Origin: an uncultured Paracoccaceae bacterium | Lineage (GTDB): Bacteria > Pseudomonadota > Alphaproteobacteria > Rhodobacterales > Rhodobacteraceae | Reading direction: 5' to 3' | Length of the DNA stretch: 48,935 nucleotides | Assembly: GCA_937927675.1 (NCBI GenBank) | Contig: CALBSG010000135.1 | Location: 1 to 48,935, forward strand | Shown: positions 1 through 7,447 of the stretch, piece after piece | How the letters are laid out: every line of letters begins with the position of its first letter | Numbering within the stretch: position 1 is the stretch's first letter | Position numbers and translations under genes: made by a program | Notes under the pieces: generated by a model | Databases searched by the model: none | Told to the model about the DNA's origin: nothing | Seen by the model: only the letters and a program-made list of their open reading frames with translations

Positions 1-548
1 GCAGCGCTGGCCACCATCGGCAGGCGGGCGGAAATCACCGGGGCAAAGGGGGCAAGACGGTCAAGATCGCCGCATTCCACCTCGGCCAAAAGGGAAAGAC
101 CATGGGCCAGCGCAAAAGCGGCGCCGTCCACCGGCACCAGCACCGCAGCAGGCAAAAGCTGCGCTGATTTTGCCAAGGAAATCGCCAGACGATGCAGCCC
201 GGCGTCACCCTCGCGGCGCGAGGTGAGCGGCCCTTTCATCGGCACCCGCAGATCATCGGCCGGATCGGCCACCGCATTCAGCCAGCGCAGATCGGCCCCT
301 TCGGGCACCGCAATACGCGCCACATCGCCGTCATAAGCGCGGGCTTTCAGCGTTTCGGCCCGACGCGCGGTCAGGGCAAGGTCTAGCGGGCCTAGGGCGG
401 CCAGATCGGCCAACCGCTCTGCCGTCAGCGCCTCAACCGCCACGGCGGCCATGGCGCGACCGCTGCCCACCAAGACAACAGGCAAGCCCAGCCGCAGATC
501 ACCCCGCGCGCGGGCCAGTTTTTCGGTCAGGTTCGGGCCAAGGGTCAT
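1..548 (-). CDS. ribA: GTP cyclohydrolase II-like protein, N-terminal part (cut by window edge)
   Basis: Reading leftward from the ATG at 548, 182 codons run off the window edge without a stop. The N-terminus contains KLARARGDLRLGLPVVL, which I recognise as the start of the degenerate DHBP-synthase-like domain that precedes the GTP cyclohydrolase II domain in Rhodobacteraceae RibA proteins (riboflavin synthesis, cytoplasmic). The zinc-binding and catalytic region would lie beyond the edge, so the enzymatic assignment rests on family memory only. The gene is divergent from the response regulator at 704. The 155-base gap between them has an exact TTGACA at 609-614 on the plus strand but no convincing -10. 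A RibB-type protein is the main alternative. Confidence 0.55.
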   Translation of the reverse strand, partial: MTLGPNLTEKLARARGDLRLGLPVVLVGSGRAMAAVAVEALTAERLADLAALGPLDLALTARRAETLKARAYDGDVARIAVPEGADLRWLNAVADPADDLRVPMKGPLTSRREGDAGLHRLAISLAKSAQLLPAAVLVPVDGAAFALAHGLSLLAEVECGDLDRLAPFAPVISARLPMVASA

Positions 549-703
549 GTCATTCTCCTCCCCCCTTAATAGGGCGCGCGTTACGGAATTGAAACACAAG
601 GCCGCTTGTTGACACGAGCGCGTGAGACGAATGTTGCAATTCTTGCCAGACGGGTGATTGGCGCGCATCTCATGGCAAAGGCCAGCATCCGACGGAGGTA
701 TGA

Positions 704-1390
704 ATGGCGACGCTGCGGAAAATTCTCTTGGTGGACGACGACGACGACCTGCGCGAGGCGCTGTCCGAGCAACTTGTCATGACTGAGGATTTCGATGTGT
801 TCGAGGCCCGCACCGGGGCGGAGGGCATGGAGAAGGTCAAACAAGGGCTTTACGATCTGGTGATCCTTGATGTCGGCCTGCCCGATACCGACGGGCGTGA
901 GTTGTGCAAGCGGATGCGCAAATCGGGCGTCAAATGTCCGGTGATGATGCTGACCGGGCATGACACCGACAGCGATACCATCCTTGGTCTGGATTCCGGG
1001 GCCAATGATTATGTGACCAAGCCCTTCAAGTTTCCGGTTCTGCTGGCCCGTATCCGGGCGCAGCTGCGCACGCATGAACAATCGGAAGATGCGGTGTTCC
1101 AGCTTGGCCCTTATACCTTCAAGCCGGCGCAGAAACTGCTGATTGATGCCAAGGACAAAAAGGTGCGGTTGACCGACAAGGAAACCAACATCTTGAAATT
1201 CTTGTATCGGGCGCAGTCGGGCGTGGTGGCGCGCGATGTGCTGCTGCATGAGGTCTGGGGTTACAATGCCGGGGTCACGACCCACACGCTTGAAACCCAT
1301 ATCTACCGGCTACGGCAAAAGATCGAAGCAGACCCGTCCAACGCCCGGCTCTTGCTGACTGAAAGCGGCGGCTACAAGTTGGTGGCGTAA
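704..1390 (+). CDS. OmpR/PhoB-family response regulator (orphan)
   Basis: A 228-residue two-domain DNA-binding regulator. The receiver domain (about 5-120) has the acidic cluster VDDDDD at 10-15, the phospho-acceptor Asp56 in VILDVGLPD, the MLTGHD switch and the conserved Lys in VTKPFKF. The winged-helix domain (about 130-228) contains the usual recognition segment THTLETHIYRLRQKIE. GGAGG sits just before the ATG. No histidine kinase gene is adjacent, so it is an orphan and its partner is unknown. It is followed by a structured stretch ending in an intrinsic terminator at 1533-1562, which may end this transcript or a separate small RNA. Family assignment is secure; the regulon cannot be read from the sequence. 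Confidence 0.9.
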   Translation: MATLRKILLVDDDDDLREALSEQLVMTEDFDVFEARTGAEGMEKVKQGLYDLVILDVGLPDTDGRELCKRMRKSGVKCPVMMLTGHDTDSDTILGLDSGANDYVTKPFKFPVLLARIRAQLRTHEQSEDAVFQLGPYTFKPAQKLLIDAKDKKVRLTDKETNILKFLYRAQSGVVARDVLLHEVWGYNAGVTTHTLETHIYRLRQKIEADPSNARLLLTESGGYKLVA

Positions 1391-1421
1391 TTGGCAAAAA
1401 ATTAGCGGTTTGGGTCTTATT

Positions 1422-1562
1422 GTTGACCAAGTCGTCAACTATCTAGGGATCAAGCGGGTGACCTCCTCCCTTGATCCCGCTTCTCCCTTTGTCGCGTCGG
1501 GGTTATGGCGTGGCACCTCCCTGTTGGAACTGGCCGGGCGCTGTGTCGCCCGGCTTTTTTTT
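1422..1562 (+). ncRNA. candidate small RNA or 3'UTR-derived RNA with CCTCCTCCC loop
   Basis: Three helices can be drawn downstream of the response regulator: GTTGAC/GTCAAC (1422-1439), GGGATCAAG/CTTGATCCC (1446-1454 with 1470-1478), whose loop carries CCTCCTCCC, and the terminator helix 1533-1554. A loop-exposed CCUCCUCCC motif (anti-Shine-Dalgarno-like) is characteristic of the alphaproteobacterial cuckoo / CcsR-type small RNAs. The motif ACCTCCCTGTTGGA at 1515-1528 recurs at 2917-2930. I cannot locate a convincing promoter (TTGACC at 1423 has no properly spaced -10), so processing from the upstream mRNA is equally possible. Confidence 0.4.
1533..1562 (+). terminator. intrinsic terminator after response regulator / candidate small RNA
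   Basis: A perfect 8-bp GC-rich stem, GCCGGGCG (1533-1540) and CGCCCGGC (1547-1554), with loop CTGTGT, is followed by eight T. The last Ts overlap the stop codon of the leftward MFS gene at 1561-1563. Confidence 0.85.
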
Positions 1563-2784
1563 AATCCAACCGCAAGCGGAACGCGGCATAGATCGCCAAG
1601 AGCGCGGTAACGCCGGATGCCACGGCATAGGGCCACAGCAGCGCCGCTGTCTGATCGCCCGGGCTTTCGAGGAGTGACACCAAGGCCCCAAAGGCAAAGG
1701 CACCCAAGGCTGCTGGTCCGGTGCCGATGAAGCGATAGGCGCTGTTCACCCGGCCCAAGAGTGGTGCGGGAATATGGCGTTGGCGATAGCTGACCACGGT
1801 GATGTCCCAAAGCATGCCGCAAAAGGCATCCGCCAGCATGAACGCCGCGATCACTCCTAAAGGGGCCTGCGCGGCCAGCATGGCCGAACTGGCCGAAAAC
1901 ATGCCGATCCCGATCAGCAAAGACGCCGTCGGCCCGATCCGCAGCGCCACCCACGGCCCGAGAATGGAACCCGCCAGTCCGCCACAGGCCACCAAGGTCA
2001 GCAATGTCGCATAGCCGACAACGTCTAGATTCAGCACGCGCTGGGCATACAGGATGAAGATCGCAAAGAAGCCGTAGCCGACAAAATTGAAGGCCCCTGA
2101 TACCAACGCGAGGCGACGCAGAATGGGGTTGCGCCAAAGCCAGCCCAGACCTTCACGGATAGCGGCCAGCGCAGGTTGATGGGCCTTTGGCGCGGGCTGA
2201 GAGGCCGAGCGCACGGCGCCGATCAGGGCCAGCGCAGTCAGAAGAAGAACCGTCTGCATGCCAAAAGGCAGCGCAACAGAAAGCCCGATCAGGAACCCGG
2301 CCAGCGGTGGCCCGGCCAATTGCCCGGCAAGACGCTCGGCGGCCCAAAGTGCGCCATTGGCCCTTTCCAACTGCGATTTGTCGACCACATCGGGCAGAAA
2401 GGTTTGCGCGGTGTTGTCGCGCAACACCTCGGCCGTGCCCAACAGAAAGGCCAGTGCGGCCAGTCCCAGAACCGGCGCGGTGCCGGGGTTGGCCGTCAAG
2501 GCCAGCCCCATAAGAGCCAGTGACAAGATCAACCGTGCGGTGTCGGCGCCAAGGATCAGCCGACGATGGTCGTGGCGGTCGGTCAACACCCCGGCATGCA
2601 GCGCAAACAGCGCCCACGGCAGATGCCGTGCGGCCGCGACAAGGCCAATCAGCAGGGGGTCACTTGTCAAAAGTGTTGCCAGCCACGGGATCGCCACCGC
2701 GATCAGCCCGTCACCCAGATTGGTGGCCAAAGCAGAAGAAAACAGCAGCCGGAAGTTCCGGTTGACCCAAAGACGCGCATTCAT
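1561..2784 (-). CDS. MFS transporter (exporter-like)
   Basis: About 407 residues with repeated hydrophobic segments typical of twelve-helix major facilitator proteins. It resembles the enterobactin-exporter/MFS_3 type: an RNFRLLFSSALATNLGDG start, a DRHDHRRLI loop between helices 2 and 3, and a long central loop ending in a glycine-rich half. Likely a proton-driven exporter in the inner membrane; substrate unknown. I chose the ATG at 2784 (MNARLW) because the homologous region begins there and GGGG lies just before it; an in-frame ATG at 2862 would add 26 poorly conserved residues. Both ends of the gene abut plus-strand terminator elements that share a 14-base motif. Confidence 0.75.
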   Translation of the reverse strand: MNARLWVNRNFRLLFSSALATNLGDGLIAVAIPWLATLLTSDPLLIGLVAAARHLPWALFALHAGVLTDRHDHRRLILGADTARLILSLALMGLALTANPGTAPVLGLAALAFLLGTAEVLRDNTAQTFLPDVVDKSQLERANGALWAAERLAGQLAGPPLAGFLIGLSVALPFGMQTVLLLTALALIGAVRSASQPAPKAHQPALAAIREGLGWLWRNPILRRLALVSGAFNFVGYGFFAIFILYAQRVLNLDVVGYATLLTLVACGGLAGSILGPWVALRIGPTASLLIGIGMFSASSAMLAAQAPLGVIAAFMLADAFCGMLWDITVVSYRQRHIPAPLLGRVNSAYRFIGTGPAALGAFAFGALVSLLESPGDQTAALLWPYAVASGVTALLAIYAAFRLRLD

Positions 2785-2900
2785 TCCCCGACACTGCGGC
2801 GGGGTCAGGGGCATGTCAATCGGGCACAACTTCAGATTGTGACCAAAAAACCATGACTCCAAGACTTTTGATTTGGATCAATTCGCGGAGCGAGGATTCC

Positions 2901-2964
2901 GTGGTATACAAGGGCTACCTCCCTGTTGGACTACGCCCGGCCCTCGTGCCGGGCTTTTTCTTTT
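2901..2964 (+). ncRNA. candidate short structured RNA sharing a 14-base motif with 1515-1528
   Basis: The interval between the MFS gene and the secreted-protein gene holds ACCTCCCTGTTGGA at 2917-2930, identical to 1515-1528. In both places it is followed after four bases by a GC-rich terminator hairpin. A TATACA sits at 2905-2910 but has no convincing -35 at standard spacing. The motif contains CCTCC, able to pair with a ribosome-binding sequence. Whether it is an independent RNA or the end of a longer transcript cannot be told. Confidence 0.35.
2935..2964 (+). terminator. intrinsic terminator
   Basis: Stem GCCCGGC (2935-2941) with GCCGGGC (2948-2954), loop CCTCGT, then TTTTTCTTTT. No rightward protein gene ends just upstream, which implies that a short transcript begins between about 2860 and 2920. 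Confidence 0.8.
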
Positions 2965-3041
2965 GCGCCTCGCCCTTGCCAAGATCGCCGTTATGCGGAA
3001 CACCAAGCGCATTGGAAAAAATCTTCAGTCAGGAGTGTCTT

Positions 3042-3359
3042 ATGACCATCAAACCCCTTGCTTTGCTGTTTGCCGTGATCGCCGCCCCCGCCTCTGCCGA
3101 AGACCTTGCCTTCACCCTTGTGAACAATGCCTCGCAGCCGCTGTCCAACCTGTACGTTTCGCTGCCTGAGGCCGACGATTGGGGTGACGATATTCTGGGC
3201 GTCGATGTGCTGGCCCCCGGTGAAATGGCAACCGTCACCATCGCGGGTGGCGCGGATGTTTGCACCTTTGATCTGCAATTCGTCATGGAAAACGAAGCCT
3301 CGATCGAGGGCACGGCGGATCTGTGCGCAAATGATACCTTCACGCTGACCGACAACTGA
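3042..3359 (+). CDS. small secreted protein of unknown function
   Basis: 105 residues starting at the ATG at 3042, 4 bases after an AGGAGTG ribosome-binding site. The first 19 residues form a clear Sec signal peptide, with cleavage expected after APASA. The mature part, about 86 residues, is acidic. It opens with a beta-rich segment (DLAFTLVNNASQPLSNLYV) followed by DDWGDDILGVDVLAPGE, and has two cysteines that could form a disulfide in the periplasm. I recognise this as a small family widespread in alphaproteobacteria, sometimes mis-annotated as argininosuccinate lyase, with no known role. A longer open frame reaching upstream to 2853 runs through the terminator and is not credible. Confidence 0.75.
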   Translation: MTIKPLALLFAVIAAPASAEDLAFTLVNNASQPLSNLYVSLPEADDWGDDILGVDVLAPGEMATVTIAGGADVCTFDLQFVMENEASIEGTADLCANDTFTLTDN

Positions 3360-3436
3360 AGACCAGCCTTTGAAGTCGGTCTTGTGAACCGGGGCGGTGG
3401 GGCTTAGGCTCCATCGCCTGCTTGCTGGAGACCGCC

Positions 3437-4225
3437 ATGACCTTTACCCTTGCCACCTGGAACATCAACTCGGTTCGCCTGCGCGAGGGGCTGGTTGCCA
3501 AGCTGATGGCCGAGGAGATGCCCGACATCCTGTGCCTGCAGGAATGTAAAAGCCCCGTCGAGAAAATCCCTGTCGAGCAGTTTCAGGCGCTGGGCTATAC
3601 CCACATGGTCGCACGCGGGCAAAAGGGCTACAACGGCGTGGCGATTCTGTCGAAACTGCCGATTACAGACGCCGGTGATCGCGATTATGCCAGTCTTGGC
3701 CATGCCCGCCATGTGGCGGCAAAGCTGGAAAACGGCGTCACCATTCACAACTTCTATGTGCCGGCCGGGGGGGATATTCCTGATCGGGTCGAGAATGTGA
3801 AATTTGGTCAGAAGCTCGATTTTCTGACCGAGATGCGGGATGTGTTTCGGGCGGATGTGCCGCAGAAGTCCATTCTGGTTGGGGATCTGAACATTGCCCC
3901 CCGCGAAGATGATGTCTGGGATCATAAGGCGCTTTTGAAGATTGTCAGCCACACTCCGACCGAGGTGGCGCATCTGAGCGAGGCGCAAGAGGCCGGGAAA
4001 TGGGTGGATGTGACACGCGCGGATATTCCGCAGGGCCGCCTTTACAGCTGGTGGTCCTATCGCGCGGCCGATTGGAACGCCGCTGACAAGGGCCGCCGTC
4101 TGGACCATATCTGGGCCACACCCGACATTTGTCGCGCGGCGCATGACAGCCGCATCCTGCGTGCGGCGCGCAGCTGGGAGCAGCCGTCGGACCACGTTCC
4201 GGTGTTTGCGACCTTCGATCTTTAA
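3437..4225 (+). CDS. xthA: exodeoxyribonuclease III
   Basis: 262 residues of the exonuclease-endonuclease-phosphatase fold. The motifs appear in order: ATWNINSVR near the start, LCLQECK with the metal-binding Glu, GYNGVAILSK, LVGDLNIAP with the catalytic Asp/Asn, a WWSYR element, DKGRRLDHIWAT, and a terminal SDHVPVFATF with the catalytic His. Acts on duplex DNA as a 3'-5' exonuclease and AP endonuclease in base excision repair. The start at 3437 is chosen because GGAG lies 6 bases upstream; an ATG at 3422 would add five residues. It converges with the sulfotransferase gene with only three bases between the stops. Confidence 0.92.
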   Translation: MTFTLATWNINSVRLREGLVAKLMAEEMPDILCLQECKSPVEKIPVEQFQALGYTHMVARGQKGYNGVAILSKLPITDAGDRDYASLGHARHVAAKLENGVTIHNFYVPAGGDIPDRVENVKFGQKLDFLTEMRDVFRADVPQKSILVGDLNIAPREDDVWDHKALLKIVSHTPTEVAHLSEAQEAGKWVDVTRADIPQGRLYSWWSYRAADWNAADKGRRLDHIWATPDICRAAHDSRILRAARSWEQPSDHVPVFATFDL

Positions 4226-4228
4226 GGT

Positions 4229-4981
4229 TTAGCGTGGGGGCAGCAGGTCCATCTGCTGCGTCTCTTGCAGATAGGCTTCCATCTCGGCCCAGTTCTCCAC
4301 GCCGCTTTCCAACGGCGCAGTGAATTGCTTGACATGGTCCGAGGCCAAAAGCGCCCCGTCGCCTTGCGAGCCAAGAAAAGCCATCAGTGCCTTTCGGGTG
4401 TCCAGCGTGTTCAGCTGTGTGTAATCGACCAGATGCACCAGATCCGGCCCGAACTTTTCAAGGGCCTTTTCGGCGTCGCGTTTCAGGTTGCGGTGGCTGC
4501 CCATGGACCGTTCAAAGCGTTCTGGGTCAAATCGGACCGGGCGTTTCAGATCCAGATTTCGGTCCTTGGTCTTTTCGGTGACGACAAAGACCCCGGTCAG
4601 GTCGGCTCGCTCCATCGAGATGTAGCGTTCAATCGGATTGCGAAACAGGAAGACCTTGCGCCAGCCTTTTGAGTTCACCATCTGCTGGAAAATCTTGACC
4701 CGGCTCAGATTGAAGCGGAAATCCTTGAAGCCAAAGATCTGATCGGTGGCATCGGTTTTCTTGCGCAGCTTGTTCAGAACAGTCATGCCCATTTCGTCAC
4801 GCTTGTCGGTGTCTTTCTTGCCAAGACCAAGCAGAGCCAATTCCTCGGGTGGCAGTTCCACCTCGCTGCCTTTGAAAATTTCGCCATAGCAGCGGATGTC
4901 AGGGGCGGAATCGAGAAGTGCGCGCAGATGATAAGATCCGCTGCGAGGCAGGGTGATGATGACGAAGGGTGTCTTGCTCAT
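4229..4981 (-). CDS. sulfotransferase family protein
   Basis: 250 residues. The N-terminal FVIITLPRSGSYHLRALLDS is the P-loop-like 5'-phosphosulfate-binding motif of PAPS-dependent sulfotransferases, and VFLFRNPIERYISMERADLTG about halfway through matches the 3'-phosphate-binding region. It resembles the Stf0/NodH-like group that sulfates glycolipids or polysaccharides. No sugar-modification genes are nearby, so the acceptor cannot be inferred. It is a single transcription unit divergent from the intergenic space before map. The 109 bases from 4982 to 5090 show no clear terminator. Confidence 0.75.
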   Translation of the reverse strand: MSKTPFVIITLPRSGSYHLRALLDSAPDIRCYGEIFKGSEVELPPEELALLGLGKKDTDKRDEMGMTVLNKLRKKTDATDQIFGFKDFRFNLSRVKIFQQMVNSKGWRKVFLFRNPIERYISMERADLTGVFVVTEKTKDRNLDLKRPVRFDPERFERSMGSHRNLKRDAEKALEKFGPDLVHLVDYTQLNTLDTRKALMAFLGSQGDGALLASDHVKQFTAPLESGVENWAEMEAYLQETQQMDLLPPR

Positions 4982-5090
4982 GCCGGACAGTAACCTTTGA
5001 ATATGCGCTTTAAAAATATAGCGGATGCCCCCGGCGCGGTCAGATTACCACGATGGGGGCAAAAATTGGCAGAGGCAGCTTAAGGCGGTC

Positions 5091-5897
5091 TTAACGGGTG
5101 TGAAAGAACTTGCCTGCGGGCGAGGCCGTGAAAATTTCACAGCCCGTCGCCGTCACGCCGACGGAATGTTCAAACTGCGCCGACAGCGATTTGTCGCGAG
5201 TCACGGCAGTCCAGTCATCGGCCAGTGTCTTGGTTTCGGGGCGGCCAAGGTTCACCATCGGTTCGATGGTAAAGAACATGCCCTCTTCCAGCACCGCGCC
5301 TTTGCCGGGGCGGCCATAGTGCAGCACGTTCGGCGGGGCGTGGAAAACCCGGCCCAAGCCATGGCCGCAGAAATCGCGCACCACCGACATGCGATTGGCC
5401 TCGACATAGGCCTGAATCGCGTAACCAATGTCGCCAAAGGTATTGCCCGGCTTCACCGCGGCGATGCCGCGCATCAGGCTCTCGTGGGTGACTTCGATCA
5501 GACGCTCCGCCTTACGAGAGGCGGTTCCAGCGACATACATGCGCGAGGTGTCACCGAACCAGCCGTCCACGATCACCGTGACGTCGATGTTCAGGATGTC
5601 ACCTTCGGCCAGTACCTTGGTCCCCGGGATGCCATGGCAGACCACATGGTTGACCGAAATGCAGCTGGCGTGCTGATAGCCTTTATAGCCGATGGTGGCC
5701 GAAACCGCGCCGCGCCGTTCCACTTCTTCGCGGATGAAATCATCCAGCGCCGCCGTCGTCACGCCGGGCACCACCAGCGGCCCCATCATATCAAGGATTT
5801 CCGCCGCGACCTGCCCGGCGGTGCGCATGCCCGCGAAATCCGCATCCTCATAGATGCGAATTCCATCTTTGGTCACACGGCCTCGGGTCTGGTCCAC
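5091..5897 (-). CDS. map: methionine aminopeptidase, type I
   Basis: 268 residues, the usual length for the class. Removes the N-terminal Met from nascent proteins in the cytosol. All five metal ligands are visible in context: Asp in NIDVTVIVDGWFGDTSR (two Asp), His in CGHGLGR, Glu in FTIEPM and Glu in QFEHSVGV; the substrate His lies in QHASCIS. The start at 5897 gives the common DQTRGRVTKDGIRIYE leader. It is divergent from the CinA-like gene at 6009. A long open frame on the opposite strand through this gene is a shadow of GC-rich codon use. Confidence 0.95.
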   Translation of the reverse strand: MDQTRGRVTKDGIRIYEDADFAGMRTAGQVAAEILDMMGPLVVPGVTTAALDDFIREEVERRGAVSATIGYKGYQHASCISVNHVVCHGIPGTKVLAEGDILNIDVTVIVDGWFGDTSRMYVAGTASRKAERLIEVTHESLMRGIAAVKPGNTFGDIGYAIQAYVEANRMSVVRDFCGHGLGRVFHAPPNVLHYGRPGKGAVLEEGMFFTIEPMVNLGRPETKTLADDWTAVTRDKSLSAQFEHSVGVTATGCEIFTASPAGKFFHTR

Positions 5898-6008
5898 GGT
5901 AATTCCTCCGATTTTGCGCCTAGATATGCCAAAGATGCCCGCTTTTCCAGAGGGCTTTGCCGTTGGCCTCGGCAGGGTTATATCTGTGACGAAATCGGAG
6001 GCCTACGC

Positions 6009-6728
6009 ATGACCAACCCAACCGCCGCGATGCTGGTGATCGGCGACGAAATTCTGTCGGGCCGCACCCGCGACAGCAACATGCATTATCTGGCCGGGGA
6101 GCTGACGCGGATCGGCATCCGTCTGGCCGAGGTGCGGGTGGTGGCAGATGACCAAGCGGCCATCGTGGCCGGGGTGAACGCCCTGCGCGCGGGTTATGAT
6201 ACCGTGTTCACCAGCGGCGGGATCGGGCCGACGCATGACGATATCACCGCTGATGCGATTGCCGCGGCCTTTGGCGTGCCGATTGGCCACCGCGCCGATG
6301 CCATGGCGTTATTGGCCGCGCATTATGATCGGCAGGGCCTGCCCTTTAATGAAGCCCGCCAGCGCATGGCGCGCATCCCCGAAGGCGCGGCCTTGATTGA
6401 CAATCCGGTGTCGATTGCGCCGGGGTTTAGTCTGGGCAATGTGCATGTGATGGCCGGCGTGCCGACGATTTTTCAGGCGATGGTGGCCAGCGTGCTGCCC
6501 AAGCTGACCGGCGGCGCACCGCTTCTGAGCCAAAATCTGCGGCTGATGCGGGGAGAGGGCGAGATCGCCGCCGAGTTTGGCGCTTTGGCCGCGGAATTCC
6601 CTGATTTGCAGATGGGCAGCTATCCTTTCACCCTGAACGGTGCCTATGGCACCAATCTGGTGATCCGGGGCACCGATCCGGTGCGGCTGGATGCAGCAAT
6701 GACCCGGCTGTGCGGCCTGTTTGCATGA
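6009..6728 (+). CDS. CinA N-terminal / MoaB-like molybdopterin-binding domain protein
   Basis: 239 residues made of a single competence-damage-inducible protein A N-terminal domain. MLVIGDEILSGRTRDSN at the N-terminus and FTSGGIGPTHDDIT around residue 65 are the hallmark motifs of the MoCF fold. The C-terminal nicotinamide-nucleotide amidase domain of full CinA is absent, as is usual for the short alphaproteobacterial form. The exact reaction is unsettled; relatives are linked to nucleotide pyrophosphatase activity. GGAGG at 5997-6001 precedes the ATG at 6009. Its stop overlaps the start of the next gene (ATGA), so the two are translationally coupled. Confidence 0.85.
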   Translation: MTNPTAAMLVIGDEILSGRTRDSNMHYLAGELTRIGIRLAEVRVVADDQAAIVAGVNALRAGYDTVFTSGGIGPTHDDITADAIAAAFGVPIGHRADAMALLAAHYDRQGLPFNEARQRMARIPEGAALIDNPVSIAPGFSLGNVHVMAGVPTIFQAMVASVLPKLTGGAPLLSQNLRLMRGEGEIAAEFGALAAEFPDLQMGSYPFTLNGAYGTNLVIRGTDPVRLDAAMTRLCGLFA

Positions 6729-7429
6729 ACCTTGATCTGGACCACCTGGCCGAGGTGATGGAGGCCACATGGCCCCCGGCCGCGCGGCAGGCCTGTGGCC
6801 CCTTTTCGATCCGTGACGGCAAGGGTGGCGGCAAGCGGGTGTCGGCCGCCACGGTCGAAGGCGCCTGGACCGAAGGCGATCTTGCCCGCGCCGAAGCGGC
6901 GATGGACGCACCCTTGTTTCTGATCCGCGCGGGGGACGAGGCGCTGGACGCCGACCTTGCTGCGCGCGGATATCACCTGACCGACCCGGTTCTGGCCTAT
7001 TCCGCCCCGGTGGATCTCTTGGCAGGCGATGGTCCGGCGCGGATGACCACATTTCCGCATTGGCCACCGATGCAAATTGCCCGTGCGCTTTGGGCCGATG
7101 GCGGGATCGGCCCCGCGCGGCTTGCGGTGATGGAGCGGGTGGCAGGGGCCAAGGCTGTCATTCTGGGGCGTGCCAATGACCGGGCCTCTGGCGTGGCCTT
7201 TGTGGCCTGCCACGGCTCGCACGCCGTCTTGCATGCTTTGGAAGTGGTGCCCAGCCTGCGTCGGCAGGGTTCCGCGCAGAATATTCTGCGGGCGGCGGCG
7301 GCATGGGCGAAAGGCGAAGGTGCTGATAGCTTGTCCTTGGTGGTGACGGTCGCCAATGCCCCGGCGCGGGCGCTTTATGCCAGCATGGGCATGACAGAAG
7401 TCGGATTCTATCACTATCGTAAAAGGTAA
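6725..7429 (+). CDS. GNAT-family N-acetyltransferase
   Basis: 234 residues. The C-terminal third carries the GNAT acetyl-CoA signature: LHALEVVPSLRRQGSAQNILRAA (motif A, Q/RxxGxG/A form) followed by LVVTVANAPARALYASMGM (motif B), ending in GFYHYR. The N-terminal half is less conserved and presumably holds the acceptor site. The ATG at 6725 overlaps the stop of the CinA-like gene, suggesting one operon. The acceptor is unknown; it is probably cytoplasmic. Confidence 0.85.
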   Translation: MNLDLDHLAEVMEATWPPAARQACGPFSIRDGKGGGKRVSAATVEGAWTEGDLARAEAAMDAPLFLIRAGDEALDADLAARGYHLTDPVLAYSAPVDLLAGDGPARMTTFPHWPPMQIARALWADGGIGPARLAVMERVAGAKAVILGRANDRASGVAFVACHGSHAVLHALEVVPSLRRQGSAQNILRAAAAWAKGEGADSLSLVVTVANAPARALYASMGMTEVGFYHYRKR

Positions 7430-7447
7430 TTGCAAAACGGACGGACT

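Noticed and set aside
2853..3041. Upstream extension of the secreted-protein frame
   Set aside because: It would translate through an intrinsic terminator; the signal peptide and ribosome-binding site place the start at 3042.
5025..6008. Long plus-strand open frame continuous with the CinA-like gene, covering map in antisense
   Set aside because: Composition bias of GC-rich codons opens the antisense frame; the encoded sequence has no family resemblance, and the CinA domain begins exactly at the ATG at 6009 with its own ribosome-binding site.
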